The position numbers and the translations under genes are program-made. 64,000 bases of DNA, taken from contig JAKOGI010000347.1 of NCBI GenBank assembly GCA_029747015.1, positions 589,488 to 653,487 of the forward strand. Reading direction: 5' to 3'. The DNA comes from Carnegiea gigantea. Taxonomy: Eukaryota; Streptophyta; Magnoliopsida; Caryophyllales; Cactaceae. The notes beneath the pieces are model-generated. The model was not told where the DNA came from, searched no databases, and saw only the letters and a program-made list of their open reading frames with translations. The stretch's first letter is position 1, and each line of letters opens with the position of its first letter. Positions 33,824-45,533 of this stretch are shown here, piece by piece.

Positions 33824-35011
33824 TTAGGGGATGATTATAAGGGCAAAATGCATTTTATGAATGAGACTTTTTTCTCGAGGACAATGGAGTCTGATGCTAT
33901 TCTTGGGAAACGATCATTTGATGAGATAGATGATTGTGAGAACTTGTGGGAAAAGCATGTGCTACAAACGCCACTCAAAGGTCTTGTAAATTTGAAGTTG
34001 ATGTTTATTTGGAAGAAGAGCGGTTCATTATAGATGAGCAAAAATTTAGCATTTTGGCATGGTGGAGTGCTAACTCAGGCAAATATCATATCCTTTCAAG
34101 GATAGCTAGAGATCTACTTGCGGTGCCTATTTCTACCGTTCCTTCGAAGAGTGCGTTTAGTATGGGTGGCAAAGTTGTTAGCCTACAGCATAGTAGATTT
34201 CATCCAACAACCGTAGAAGCTTTGATGTGTCTTCAAAGTTGGTTATTTATGCAATTCAGTGGCAAGTATTTACTAAAGCGTTCTTTAAATATGTTTATCT
34301 TTTATATCTAATATAATTTTTTTTTTCCAATTTTATTATTGTATTTGTAGATGCTACAAAAGAGAATGCTTTGCTATTAGATGCTATCCTTGAAGATGAA
34401 GACGTAGATGTTCAATCTCAAGGAGAAAGCCAAGGTAATATTGGTATTTTATTTCTTTTATTTCGAAAATTATATTTCTATTTTTCATTTAAATTAATTT
34501 ATATATTCACTATTTTGTAGATTGTGGATTACAAATTTGAGAATGTCAAGACCAATAGAAAAGAAGGATTGAATTGAGCAAGTGTAGGATTTGTACTCTT
34601 TTTTTTTTTAAGTGAGTTGGACATATTTGTGATATTTAAGATGTATCTTGCACTTGTTAATATTTGTATTTGTTGGAACATGTTTTGCTAAGTGTGAAAG
34701 ATGTTTCTTCTTTCGTTCTTCATTTAGTTTAAATTTTTACACACATGATCACATCAACATGTGGGAACAATATAAAAAAATTGAATAAAATTATTGTGTG
34801 GCGAAAGGAATTATTTTGGATCGGATTAAATCCAACTCCGATCCGATCCGATCCGACTCGGATCAGATTCGGAGGTTCTCTTTAAATCCGCGGATCGGAT
34901 TTTCATAATTGAATATAATCGGATATGGATTCAGATTGTTTAATATCCGATCCAATCGGATACGGATTCAGATCGATCCGAATCCGATCCGTTGACATCC
35001 CTAGTTCGGCT

Positions 35012-36460
35012 TCTGGCCAGTGAACAACTGCATGTGAAGCGCACTGAGTACGCTAGCGGGGTTGATGCTATAGGTAAGATGGGCCCTTTAGCAGATCAAT
35101 GAAAACTTGGCGCTCTCAAGGTTCGCATTAACTCCATATGCCACACTCCCCTAGTTTGAGCAGGAGCATGCCTCCCATCCCTGAGTGGAGCGCCACAAGA
35201 AGGGCGAGTATCCTCCGGAGCGAAGGAGAGAGCATCATCTGGGAGTGACGGTGACCAGAGAGCGCACGCGAAGCATGTTCCACGCGACCATTATGAGCAC
35301 AATCAAGGCGAGAAGCGAATTGGACGCTTGTGGTAGAGTTTGCCCAGAAGCGAGGTCCAATGCAGGAGTCCCTCAGTGACTAAGATAATTTGAGAGCCAT
35401 CTACTCCTATCAAACTGCCTAGAATGACCGTGCATCTTGGTTCTGCACCTTTTGCTATGCCCTTTAGTAATAAAATCATAAATGCCCCACTCCAGAGGAA
35501 GGTAAAGATTCCCAATGTAGAGTTGTATGATGTGACCATTGATTCGGGAGAAGGCCTCAGAGTGTCTAAGGCCCACATGTGTGTGCAAGATGTCGATGAT
35601 GCGACTTACTACTGATACTTCCCAGCCTTGAAAGTGGTCGCGTAGAAGTGGTTCAGTAGGCTCCCTCATGCCTGTATTACCTACTTCCAAGAGCTATGCA
35701 AACGCTTTGTGAGCTAGTTCATCATGAGCTTTTAACAAGAGAATGACAAGCATAAACTTTCCAAGGTCTAGCATGGCAAGAATGAGTCACTAGTTGAGTT
35801 TAGCAAGAATGAGTCACTAGCTGAGTTTGTGAAGAGGTTCCACCAAGAGGCCGTCCTCATACCCGACCTACAGGATGGATTAGCTTATGCTTCTTTCCTT
35901 AATGGCCTTAGAAACAACTATTTCAATTTCTCATTAACCGAATAGAAATAAACCACACTCGTATAATTCTCAAGAAGGCCGCAAATTTCATTAGGGCCAC
36001 TAAGAACTGCACAGTAATTAGGGATGGGCCCCGAAGGAGTAGGCCCGAGGAAAGGAACCTATTCTGGGCCGAGCAAAGGCAAAGGAATGAGAGTCGAGAT
36101 GAGCACTTTAATGTGGATCGTCAAAGTATGCTCATGGAAATCAAAGGTCACCCATGCTAAAGAAGTCACAACTCGTGCTTGCACCACCTAAACTGTGCAA
36201 TGCAGGAAAATAGCGTGAGTTCCACAAACAAAACTGCTATACTACCGCAAAATGTAGGAATTAAAGAGGGCCCTCCATGAGCTCGCAAAGAAAAGAAAGA
36301 TCAATCGCTTCCTTAAGCAAGGTCTAAGGGTCTTCAACAAAGGTAAAGCTAAGTCCCAAGAAGATTTTCAAGAGGAGGAGTGTTCAACTAAAGTAGTAGC
36401 CACTATAACCAGGGGATACGCCAAGGGCATCTCCCATGCTATGTGGAAAGCATAGATGAG
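35012..36460 (+). pseudogene. gag remainder of Tat copy B
   Basis: The continuation of gag after the hAT insertion. In changing frames it shows a capsid part near 35490-35700 (PNVELYDVTIDS) and the conserved FVKRFHQEAVLIPDLQDG and FLNGLRNNYFNFSLTE motifs at about 35820-35940, matching Tat copy A. A 30-bp local duplication containing ATGAGTCACTAG lies at about 35783-35825. A basic Lys/Arg-rich tail near 36270-36360 is where the nucleocapsid is expected. Many stops and shifts make it non-functional. Confidence 0.75.
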
Positions 36461-36499
36461 AGGAACAGCAAGTAATGACTACTAAGAAGGGAACTTCCA

Positions 36500-36990
36500 T
36501 TAACGTCTCGACCATGACCTTCAGCGGGGTTGATGGTCGGGACGTTGTCACCCCCTGATGATGATCCTATGGTGGTTGAACTGAAGGTAGCAAGCACCAT
36601 TGTTTGGAGGATTCTAATAGACATGGGGAGCCAGCTGACATTATAAGTTGGGATTGCCTTAAGAAGCTCAAACAGCCAGGGAAGGACATTACACCTATCG
36701 CGCAACCAATCTTGGGGTTCAACGGATAGAATGTGAACTCAATTAGAACTATCTGCTTATTATTGCAATTTCAAGATAAGACCAAGTCGAGAAATTTAGA
36801 AGTAGGCTTCTTGGTTATGGATGTGCCAACGACCTATAACATCGTCATTAGACGGCCGACCCTCCACAAAGTCAAGGTAGGGATAACGCCATATCTCCTA
36901 CAAGTCCAGTATGAATCAGACAACAGTAGTGTGGGGAAATTATATGGGATCAGCAAACTCCCTGTGAATGCTACCTAGTGAGTATCAAAC
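36500..36990 (+). pseudogene. aspartic protease region of Tat copy B
   Basis: The motif normally reading LIDTGSS appears as LIDMGSQ near 36620, with the catalytic Asp kept. Further on, LEVGFLVMDVPTTYNIVI and RPTLHKVK (36790-36880) match the conserved protease C-terminal half of Tat/Athila polyproteins. Frames change between the two parts. Confidence 0.7.
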
Positions 36991-37079
36991 CATTCGTAAA
37001 GCACTAAGGGTGCCCCAAGGAAGTGCCACCAGACTTCAAGATGAAAAAGTTAGCTAGGCTGCTAGCCCATACTTAGGCC

Positions 37080-38400
37080 TTAACCATCTGCACCATAACC
37101 ATCAAGGGCGTCCATGTCCGGAGGCTGCGGATGACGTATAGACTATTGTATGTGAGAATAGGCACCCGAACTGCACAATGAAAATTGGGCGGGACATGTC
37201 CGAACAAACTTGGCAACCCCTTATCGAACTCCTTGGGGAATGTAAGGATATATTTGCCTTTGGACCGGATGAAATGCCCAGTATAGATCCCATAGTCATC
37301 GAGTGCCGCCTGAATGTGGATATGACCCATGGGCCTATGGTTTAGAAGAAAAGGCATATGGGAGCTAAATGATGTGTGGACGTCGCCGAAGAGGTCTAAT
37401 GATGGCTAGAAGCAGGGTTCATTAGGGAATGTCAGTACCACAAATGGATTTCAAATGTGGTGCTAGTGAAGAAACCCAATGAGATATGGCATATGTACGT
37501 AGACTTCACGATCTCAACAAAGCTTAGGATAGCTGTCCGCTCCCTAAGATCAACAAGCTGGTAGACACGACTGCCAGGGACACAATGCTGAGTTTCATAG
37601 ATGCCTTCTCAAGCTTCCACCAAATCCCCTTATACCCTAATGATCAAGAGAAGACTACCTTCATCACATATAGAGGGTTATATTGCTACAAGCTAATGCC
37701 ATTTAGGTGAAGAGTGCAGGGGCAACGTACTAGTGGTTTGTAAACAAAGTGTTCGAGCCCTCATCGGAAACAACATATAGGTCTATGTTAATAACATGAT
37801 TGTCAAGAGTGAGGAGGACACTAGGCGTTCGACTGACCTACAAGAAACATTCATGATCATCCACTATTACGGTATGAAGCTCAACCCTAAGAAGTGTGTT
37901 TTTTGGATAAGATCGGGGAATTCTTAGGGTTCATGATCAGCCGCTATGACATAGAGGCCAACCGTGACAGGGTACCGACCGTCCTCAACATGAGGCCCCC
38001 AAGGAACGTAAGGAAGTCCAACAACTGACAGAATGTATAGAAGCACTTGGGCACTTTATGTCCAAATCTATGGAGAAATGCCAACCTTTCTTCCGTATGC
38101 TCAAGAAATGTGCGACTTCGAATAGAACCAAGAAGCGGACGCATCATCCAGTTACTAAAAGAATGTTTGTCCCACCTGCCCATAATAGCCAGCCCAGTCC
38201 AAAATGAACCGTTGCTCTTATACTTAGCTGTGTCTGAGTTAGCAGTACCGTAGTCCTGGTAGAAGAAAGGGAAATGGAACAAATTCCTGCATACTACGCG
38301 AGTTACGTACTCGAAGGGGGAGAGCTCAACTACCCTCTAATTGAGAAATTTGCTTACGGTGTAGCTTTAGCAAGTAGAAAGCTGCACCCTACTTTGAAGC
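37080..38400 (+). pseudogene. reverse transcriptase of Tat copy B
   Basis: Conserved blocks appear in order: GFIRECQYHKWISNVVLVKK (about 37410-37470), a DFT-L-N-K-like block near 37500, FSSFHQIPLYPNDQEKTTF (37610-37660), YCYKLMPF (37680-37700), and the active site at 37784-37795. There the family's YVDD reads YVNN, both catalytic Asp codons having become Asn codons. The thumb/connection follows with HYYGMKLNPKKCVF near 37865-37900 and SHLPIIASPVQNEPLLLYL near 38170-38225. Stops occur in every frame. It cannot be active. Confidence 0.8.
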
Positions 38401-38599
38401 CCATGAAGTGATAGTCCTAACCAACCAATAATTTAAAAACATCATACAGAAGCTTGATGCATCTAGGAGGGTATTAAAATGGGCGATCGAATTATCTCGA
38501 TACAAAATAGAGTTTAGGCTCGACACACTATCAAAGCTAAAGCTTTGGTTGACTTTTTCACTAAAAATGTCATCACAGACCCACTACACTTGCCTCCCT

Positions 38600-38990
38600 T
38601 TGATATATGAAATCTTTATGTGGATGAATCCTCCACAAAGGATGGCAGTGGAGCCGACCTCATCATAGAAGTATCCCAAGGAGAAAGGTATGAACATGTA
38701 CTTAAGTTTATATCTAAAGCCTCCAACAATGAAGTTGAGTATGAGACTTTGATAGCTGCATCGATCTATGTTACACATTTAGAGTCAATTCAGTCTAAGC
38801 ATACTCAAACTCCCAGCTAGTGGTGAGTCAGCTAAATGGAGAATATGAAACCAAAGATCACACTATGGTGGCTTATGTTTACAGGGTCTGCGAAGCGACG
38901 GGTCATTGAAGAAGCTTCGAGATCATCTACATGCCACGGTCCAAGAATCATCGGGTTGACATACTTTCTAAGTTGACCAGTTCTTCTACA
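38600..38990 (+). pseudogene. RNase H of Tat copy B
   Basis: LYVDESSTKDGSGADLII at about 38610-38660 carries the first catalytic Asp. SNNEVEYETL at about 38720-38750 carries the Glu of the family's NNEAEYEAL motif. The remaining part (SQLVVSQLNGEYETK near 38810-38850, then NHRVDILSKL near 38950) is out of frame but recognisable. The order and motifs are those of Ty3/gypsy RNase H. Confidence 0.78.
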
Positions 38991-39059
38991 GATGGAAGGC
39001 CAAAAGAAAATTCAATGGGAGACATCGTTAGAAAGGAGCATTAAACCATGTGAGGTCAC

Positions 39060-40330
39060 ATGGCTTGATAGAAGTTCTATATAGATGGAACCTATCATTG
39101 TATACTTGACCGATGGAACATTCCCTCCGGAAGCCAAAGAAACATAATAGGTCAATAAGATAACTGAATGGTTCATCATGTACAACAGGATTCTTTACAA
39201 ATGCTCATACACTCATCCCTCGTTACAGTGCATTTCCTCAGGGACTGAGGAAAAAACCTTAGAGGAAATTTATGAGGGAGTATGCAGTTCACATACTGGC
39301 GGGTGGCACTCATGGTCACGACCCCCCAAACTGGATGTTACTAGTCATCCTTAAGATAGGATGCTATGGCTTTAGTAAGAAAGTGCAAAAAATGCCAAAA
39401 GTTATTGCTCATTCGAAGAAGGCCCTCCACCCTATTAATCCCCATTGTAACTCCTCTACCATTTGCAAAGTAGGGCATGAACATCCTTCGACCATTCCCT
39501 AAGGCAACAGGGCAAAGAAAATACTTACTAGTGGCAGTAAACTACTTCACCAAATGGGTAGAGGCCAAGGCTGTAGCCTCCATCACGGCTAATGAAGTCC
39601 AAAGGTTCATCTAGAGGAACATTATTATGTAGTTTGGTATACCTCTAGCCCTGATGTTCAATAACGGTCAGTAGTTCGACACTAGCAAAATTAGGAACTA
39701 CTTTCAGGATTACGGTTACCAAAGCCCGATTCACAACTGTTGCCCATCCACAGACCAACAGACTGGTAGAGGCCACCAACAAAGTTATATTGAACAACCT
39801 ACAAAAGAAACTAGACGATGCTAAAGGTAAGTGAACTGACAAGCTTCCTGACATACTATGGTCAATTTGCACGATCAAGAAGCTTACCACGAGGAAAATC
39901 CCCTTTATCTTGGTGTATGGGTCTAAGGTCATCCTCCTTTTTGAAGTGGCTATTCATACCCATCGGTTGACCACTTTCAGGAAGATCTCAACAATGCGGC
40001 CCTCAAAGAAGCCCTCGATCTCCTCCCTATAATACGAGGTGACACATACCTTCGGGAAGCACTCTATAAAATTCGAACCTCCCAGCTTTACAAACAGAGG
40101 GTCAAAGAGCAACCATTATTCGTAGGCAACCTCGTAAAAGTCCCATGAGCATGGCAAGCCTACTGCAAATTGGGAAGGGCCATACATTGTCAAAGAACAA
40201 GTCTATCTGGGAACGTACAAGCTTATAACACTCTAAGGCATGAAAATACTGCAGACCGGGCACGACAATAAGCTTAAGAAATACTACTCGTGGCTGCACG
40301 AAGCACGCATTCCATGTCCCTGCTCTACTT
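39060..40330 (+). pseudogene. integrase of Tat copy B
   Basis: The zinc-binding N-terminal part is near 39280-39400 with the KKVQKMPK remnant of the CxxC block. In the catalytic core, VAVNYFTKWVEAKAV at about 39531-39575 and FNNGQ at about 39657-39670 both have Asn where the family has catalytic Asp (codons at 39540-39542 and 39660-39662). The C-terminal part includes FILVYGSKVILLFEVAIHTH (39906-39960), equal to the junction segment of Tat copy A, and a final KYYSWLHEA near 40280. Numerous stops. Confidence 0.78.
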
Positions 40331-40679
40331 AACATAATTGTAAAATGAACCCTATATAGACTTTTTACCAATTAATGAAAAGTAGATCGTCTTCTTTAGG
40401 ACTTAATTTATTCCATGTGTCTTTGTCCATATTGTTAAGTTTGGGAGCACAGGTACGACATGGCTTAGCTTAGTGGCAAGGGAACGTACACGAATAAAAA
40501 AAAAACTTAAGAACAAGTACAAAACCATAACTATAAGGTCGAGGCATCAATAGAGGTAGCGAAAAGATTGAAAATGTCATCAAATAGGACCCCAAAACGA
40601 GTTGCAATCTTACAAAGCAGTGGGGCTGGGGATAAACCACAAGGGGAAGGGGATACTAAGACCCTAATCTTCATGATGC

Positions 40680-42833
40680 TTATCTTTGTCCCGAGGGCCA
40701 TGTCATTATCTCTTGGATTGTCATCGTCTCCTTATAGTTGCATGATGTTGGGTCAGCTACATCTCTGTCAACAGGGTCATCGTAATCAAATATAACCTGA
40801 TCTGGGTCTTGATTGGCACATTTGGCTCTGTGGCGATCCTCGAAGTAATGGACCCAAGCCTCAAAGTATCCCTGCCGACTCCAAAAGTCATGCCAACACA
40901 TCTTGAGGAGCTCTCGAAAGAAGTTCGTATGCTCTTCCATTCCGTTGAGGCTCACTTTGCGTTTGGCATTCGTGACCTTTTGGGCAGTCGATTTCCTGTC
41001 TTCCAGCTCCGCCTCAAGGTCTGTCACCCACTGATAAAGCTCCTTCTTAGACTTCTCCCAGTTCTTACTCTCACTCTCGAGGTCCTTATATTGGCTACAG
41101 TACTTTGAGGAGGAGGACTCAGCTTTTGCCTTCTCTTCTTTGAGGATCTTCACCTGTTCCTTAAGACCGACCATAGCAGGAGCGATCCTTATAGGCTTAT
41201 AGCCTCTAAGGCTTGCACAAAGACCTGTAATACATAAGGGTTAGATACATCACAAGTTGCTAGTCAAAAGAAATATCAGGACAAGAGGGAAAGAATACCT
41301 CGACAATGGCCACCTGATCCCTGGTGATGAAGAGCCTTCGGGGCTGAAGAGGGGGAAATGTTCCACAAACACACCAGCCTCAAGGAAAGGCACATCCTCA
41401 GCAAAGCACGGGAGTACGCCATCGCAACCTGGTTCCGAGTCATCTGGCAGCTCCCTTGTGTGCCACTCCAAGAAGAAGGCCTATGAGGCCCCTAATAGCT
41501 AGCCTACCCCTGGAGCTGTAGGTACAATCTCTTTGGAAGGCCCTTTGATGTAAGCGGCCTTATTGGGCGTCCCCTGCTCTACCACTTACTTGTCTAGACA
41601 TAGGCGTTTTTTAGCCATATTAGGGTGCAGAGACATCGAGGGAGAAGGAGGAGGCTAGTTTGTATGAACTAACAGTGGAGCCTGTGTTTCAAACGATGCC
41701 TATGTCAACATCAAACCAGCAACATAAAGAATGATGAGGAAATATAAAAGGAGTAAACTTACCCTTGCGGAGTGTGCTTTGATGCGGCACCACCTTTCCT
41801 TTTCTCGTGCGCAAGCCTAATCCTGGTGGACCTTCCTTGGGGTGGTGTCTCTAGACTCCAGCCTGGTTAACCTCACAAGAGGTTCCGTTGCAAAATGAAA
41901 CGGAAGTCATGTCAATTTAATTAGAAGTGGAAAAACACAAGGGAAAAGAACAATACCCTTTGAAAATTCTCCATAGCGAGCAGCCAAGCTGCTGTCAAAA
42001 AGAAGTTGTTCTTAAAATAAGACAAATTAGGGAGCTAGTTGAGCAGTTCCTTATTGCTTGACTTGGCCCTTCTTTGCTCGAAGTCCTTCACCTTTTATTT
42101 CTCTATCACCTTGGCTATAAAGGAAGGGAGAGTGCATGACCGGTCGTCTTTCCAGATTATGCACTGAAAGTAGTTAGTAGCCATTTGCTCAACCTCATTT
42201 AGAGTGTCGAATGGATTCTGATCGGCCTATCAGGGTCTCATACTGGGATTTCACCCCAACCTCCTCTGCGCTTGACAAAGAAAGTCGTACTTCTAATTTT
42301 TTAGTTTGAACTTCCTCTCAATTATAGACATAAATCCTTTCTTGTTATTAAAGTTGTACCACCTGGCTTCTCCTGCGTCACTCGACGCCTTCTGAATAGT
42401 ATGCACCGAGGCTCAGGTCGTGCACTCTAGCCCACGCACCTTGCAAGTAGGGACGAATGAGCAGATTTTGTGCTAAGACGTAGGCATGATATGCATAATG
42501 GCCAATTTATACTCCACATAGATGACGAAAATCACCTGGCGCAGTGGGAAGCAAAGGCATAGTCACGAAAGGCACAAAATACAGCAATGCAACCAGGGGC
42601 GGCTCCTTCATGGTGGCGTCTATGTGGAGGTACTTCCTCTCTAACTGTGAACCGTCAAAGGAGACAACCACCTTAGGGTTTAGAAAATCGAAGCCAAAAC
42701 TATTTGCGAGATCGAACCGAGTAGGAGCCCCAAAAAAGTTCCTTCCGACCACCACGACCGCCCGGGGGTTACCGCTATTGGAGCTCATTGTATCAAAGTT
42801 TGTGCCTTCTGAGCAACGTCCCATCGAACGCAC
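40680..42833 (-). pseudogene. antisense ORF of Tat copy B (plant-transposon-protein type)
   Basis: This ORF lies between integrase and the satellite, on the opposite strand to pol. It begins about 42833 (MSSNSGNP... shortly after the start). The middle (about 42420-42060) contains a WYNFNNKKGFMSIIERK-like segment with stops, typical of the antisense ORF of Tat elements and often annotated as a putative plant transposon protein. It ends in a long coiled coil (KEQVKILKEEKAKAESS, about 41170-40950) and an acidic DYDDPVDRDVADPT tail near 40750. Introns or decay break it into several frames. The function is unknown. Maize Grande and Retand-type elements are known to carry an ORF in this position and orientation. 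Confidence 0.7.
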
Positions 42834-43497
42834 ACCCCCACTCCTCTCAACAGAATGGGAAGATGAGGACGAGGAGTTTAATTTACATTTAAAGACCCTC
42901 AGCTATAAGTTTTGTAACTGTCTTTGGGCACATCATCTGCCTAGTTTGTATCATCCTGTGTTCTTGAAAGTTAGACATACGGTTAACGGCAACATTTATT
43001 TCCTACTAATATACCACTTCCTCTTAAATGCTTAAAATATTAGCAGTGGAGCATCACTTGCAACTAAACCACGAGTGGCCAGACATCTCATAGACAGGCA
43101 GAGTATAAGGAATGATTTTGAGTTCACGAAATTTATTTTTTGGGGGAAAAGATAATACAACCCCACCTCCAATTTTAGCTAAAAGGTTTGGAAAAATAAG
43201 ATGACGTTCCTCTCAATTAGGCCAATGGGAATTCCCGTAAGAAAGCCTACTCAATGAGGAGATTAAAGACGACATACTTATTGTCATATATAAGGATTAA
43301 ACCAAGGGAAAGCATGCATACCTGTTTTGCATTAGGGGTTTTTGAAGTCGTAGGAGGCAAACATTTGGAGAGTTTGGAGAGTTGAAGGCGGGGGATGAAG
43401 TTTACTTTAAGTAGAAGACGCAAAACTTCACTCTATAAAAACCTTATTTCTTTCTCTAAGTTTGCGAAGGAAGAGTTTCAAATAATCCTCCACCTTG

Positions 43498-43511
43498 CGA
43501 CTTATATAGGA
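43498..43511 (-). promoter_or_regulatory. TATA-like box upstream of antisense ORF
   Basis: CCTATATAAGTCG on the minus strand lies about 670 bp upstream of the first antisense start codon near 42833, between it and the satellite. It could serve an antisense transcript. There is no direct evidence of use. Confidence 0.3.
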
Positions 43512-43606
43512 AGGTAGGGCTAAAATGAATAGATAGTTGCGCTCTCCAAGGCAAGCAGTCTCTCAACTAAAGGATGCATGTCATCAACAGAAGGGCTCCG
43601 TAAAAA

Positions 43607-44300
43607 ATCCCCCAAATCCCCAAAGGGTTAAGGCCACAATATAACCCTAGACCCTCCACTTTCAGCCCCCATAGGACTAAGGATTACTAAACACAACCCT
43701 AGGCAGTCTGCTACACCTTTAGCCCCCATGGGAATAGGATAATTAAGTACAGCCCTAGGTCATCCACTGCACGTTTAGCCCCTGAGGAGCTAAGGATGAT
43801 TAAGCACGGCCCAAGGTTGTCTGCTACACCTTTAGTCCCCAAGGGGCCAAGGATTGCCAAGCATGACCCAAGGCTGTCTGCTACACCTTTAGCCCCCAAT
43901 AGGACCAAGGGTCGCTAAAGATAACCCTAGGCTATCCACTACACCTTTAACACCTAAGGGACTAAGGATTGTAAAGTATGACCCAAGACTGTCCGCTTCA
44001 CCTTTAGCCCTAAAGGGGTTAAGGGCGGCTAAGCATAACCCTAGGTCGTCCACTACACTTTTAACTTCCATGAAGCTAAGGATTGGTAAGCATAATCCTA
44101 CGCCGTCCGCCACATCTTTAGCCCCAAGGGGCTAAGAATCATTAAGCCTGACCCAAGGTCGTTTGCTACACCTTTAGCCCTATGGGGCTAAGGATTGTTA
44201 GGCTTAACCCTAGCCTATCTACTACACCCTTAACCCCGAAGAGGCTAAGGGTTGTTAAGCACGGCCCAAGGTCGTTCGCTGCACCTTTAGTTGTATAAGA
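43607..44300. repeat. 57-bp tandem array in Tat copy B
   Basis: Twelve units. Reference points at the AGCCCC core fall at 43664, 43721, 43777, 43834, 43891, 43949, 44006, 44063, 44120, 44176, 44232 and 44289, giving steps of 56-58 bp. Several units hold an inverted repeat such as TTAGCCCC-AAG-GGGCTAA (clearest near 44118-44136). The remainder of the unit reads roughly GATTGTTAAGCACAACCC, with a GTCGTCCGCTACAC linker. It is a young-looking satellite in the hypervariable 3' region of a Tat element. Confidence 0.92.
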
Positions 44301-44563
44301 AAATCGGAACAAAACACCAAGGTTTAACAATTGAAACTCTTTTCGTTCATGTCTCATAAATACATTGGGAAAAGTTAAAAAAAGGAGTGGTCGTCTGATT
44401 CACAAGGGGAGATTCAATTTCCACCATCCGAGGTCTCATTTGACCCAACATTGTTCTTAGGGACTGCACAAGGAGCAGGAGCCGCTAAAGGCACAGCTGG
44501 GAGAGGTTGTCAGCCATACAACAACTGCCGCTTATGTACCTTGAGCCAAGCCTTAAAAGCTAA

Positions 44564-44866
44564 CTAGCTAAGATGCACTAGTACATCCCGCAGAGGTCTA
44601 GCCATGATTCGAGGGAGGACCCCTAGCTCGATGGCATCATTAATGATCATGATGTAGAATGTAACTTGGATGATTTCCGGGGTCTGAAGGTCTCGGGCAA
44701 CCTCTTCCATGACTGCCCTAACAAAGTCTTGGCAGATCATTTGATAGTCTGGCGGCAATGAGTGGGGAGGAAGAGGAGGCACCACACTATCCATCTCCCA
44801 CCATTTAAATGTTTCCAACATATGCACGACCATCTCTTCCGTATAAAGGTAGTAGGGGAACACCAT
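44564..44866 (-). CDS. small antisense ORF 1 (100 aa), Tat copy B 3' region
   Basis: An uninterrupted 100-codon frame on the strand opposite to pol, with an A at -3 and G at +4 around the start (ACCATGG). It begins with hydrophobic MVFPYYLY, then a helical EEMVVHMLETFKWW. A Pro-rich PPLPPHSLPPDY linker is followed by a helix rich in Asp/Glu/Val and a final IINDAIELGVLPRIM. I do not recognise the family. A TATAAA lies 75 bp upstream. A decayed second copy is 392 bp upstream on the same strand, so the unit has been tandemly duplicated. Being the one intact frame in a ruined element, it deserves attention, but an intact frame of 100 codons could survive by chance. Confidence 0.5.
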   Translation of the reverse strand: MVFPYYLYTEEMVVHMLETFKWWEMDSVVPPLPPHSLPPDYQMICQDFVRAVMEEVARDLQTPEIIQVTFYIMIINDAIELGVLPRIMARPLRDVLVHLS

Positions 44867-44940
44867 GGTTTTCGTTTGTTGAGCTTTGTACGGAAGAATA
44901 AAGGGGTAAAAAGAAAGAATTCACTCCATCTTCATCTCAC

Positions 44941-44946
44941 TTTATA
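44941..44946 (-). promoter_or_regulatory. TATA box for small antisense ORF 1
   Basis: TATAAA on the minus strand within TTGTTTATAAAGTGAG, 75 bp before the start codon at 44866. The spacing suits a short leader. Inference only. Confidence 0.35.
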
Positions 44947-45039
44947 AACAAGTCAAAAAGGAGACAATCTCCAAGGCATCCTCCAACACATCCTCTACAA
45001 CCTCAGAAAGGACTCTCAGCTTGACTGCTAAGCTGCTGT

Positions 45040-45258
45040 CATGGCATAAAAACATTATCTACACTATTCAGGAAAGTCGACCTCCTAGGCAACCTGTTCC
45101 GCGTCCTCCTTTATGAAGTCTGAACATATCAGTTGGAAGTCCGAGGGCAATGGATTAGTGGGAGAAGGATGCACGACCTCTTCTAACTTACCCCAATAAA
45201 AGCCTTCCTAAATATGGATAGCCATTTCCCCTATGTTGAGCCAGTAAGGGAATCCCAT
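45040..45258 (-). pseudogene. small antisense ORF 2, decayed duplicate
   Basis: Starts at 45258 with the same Met-x-Phe-Pro-Tyr opening in the same ACCATGG context, and follows ORF 1 through the Pro-rich linker and the LPSDFQLICSDFI block. It has stop codons at several places. Its leader also resembles that of ORF 1 (GAATTCACT word), so the duplicated unit of 392 bp includes upstream sequence. Confidence 0.6.
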
Positions 45259-45533
45259 GGTCATAGACAGTGGATAACTTCAAGAAATATAAGGGGTGAA
45301 AAGTGAGAATTCACTGCCCCCTCCCTTATCATTTTATGTTATGGCCAAACGACACTGAGTGAGAACCTAGCTAGTGGATTGGGGCAATGAATGTCCTTTA
45401 TATGCATGGAATCAATATCAAAAGGTAATACGAATTGGAACCGAGAGGACTATCTTCTCCTCATTTTACCTATATCACCTCTCCGAAGTCATGCTAGTAA
45501 AATGTGATGCACCAAATGATTCAGATAATCCCC

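Larger units (their letters stand above)
30621..34545 (+). pseudogene. hAT transposase, interrupted and frameshifted
   Basis: Start codon at 30621. A BED-type zinc finger lies near 30810-30950 (AVWQYF..., C, ...NGTTHLKDHLQRC), but the second Cys of the C-x-x-C pair is Tyr. The catalytic core begins near 31260 (FTTDLWTC). An intron starts at 31370 (CAG|GTAATT), though its acceptor is not visible. The core resumes at about 31480 with YVPCPHTKE, TVDNCTTND and HMRCYAHILNLIVKDGL. A frame loss near 32120 is followed by the Harbinger-like insertion (32333-33823). The hATC dimerisation region follows at 34000-34250 (ILAWWSANSGKYHILSRIA, then VPSKSAFS). Two small introns near 34264-34350 and 34435-34520 precede a short acidic end. 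Confidence 0.85.
29410..35003 (+). mobile_element. hAT transposon nested in Tat gag
   Basis: TIRs TAGGGATGGCAA and, at the other end, TAGGGATGTCAA. The flanks GTTTGGTC (29402-29409) and GTTCGGCT (35004-35011) agree at five of eight bases and differ only by transitions, so they are a decayed 8-bp target duplication. Subterminal regions (29430-29580 and 34810-34990) are full of TCCGATCC/GGATCGGA words, the kind of repeated transposase-binding sites hAT elements carry. A CT-rich, CpG-rich leader (29755-30130) precedes the transposase. A 1.49-kb Harbinger-like element is inserted in the transposase gene. Confidence 0.9.
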
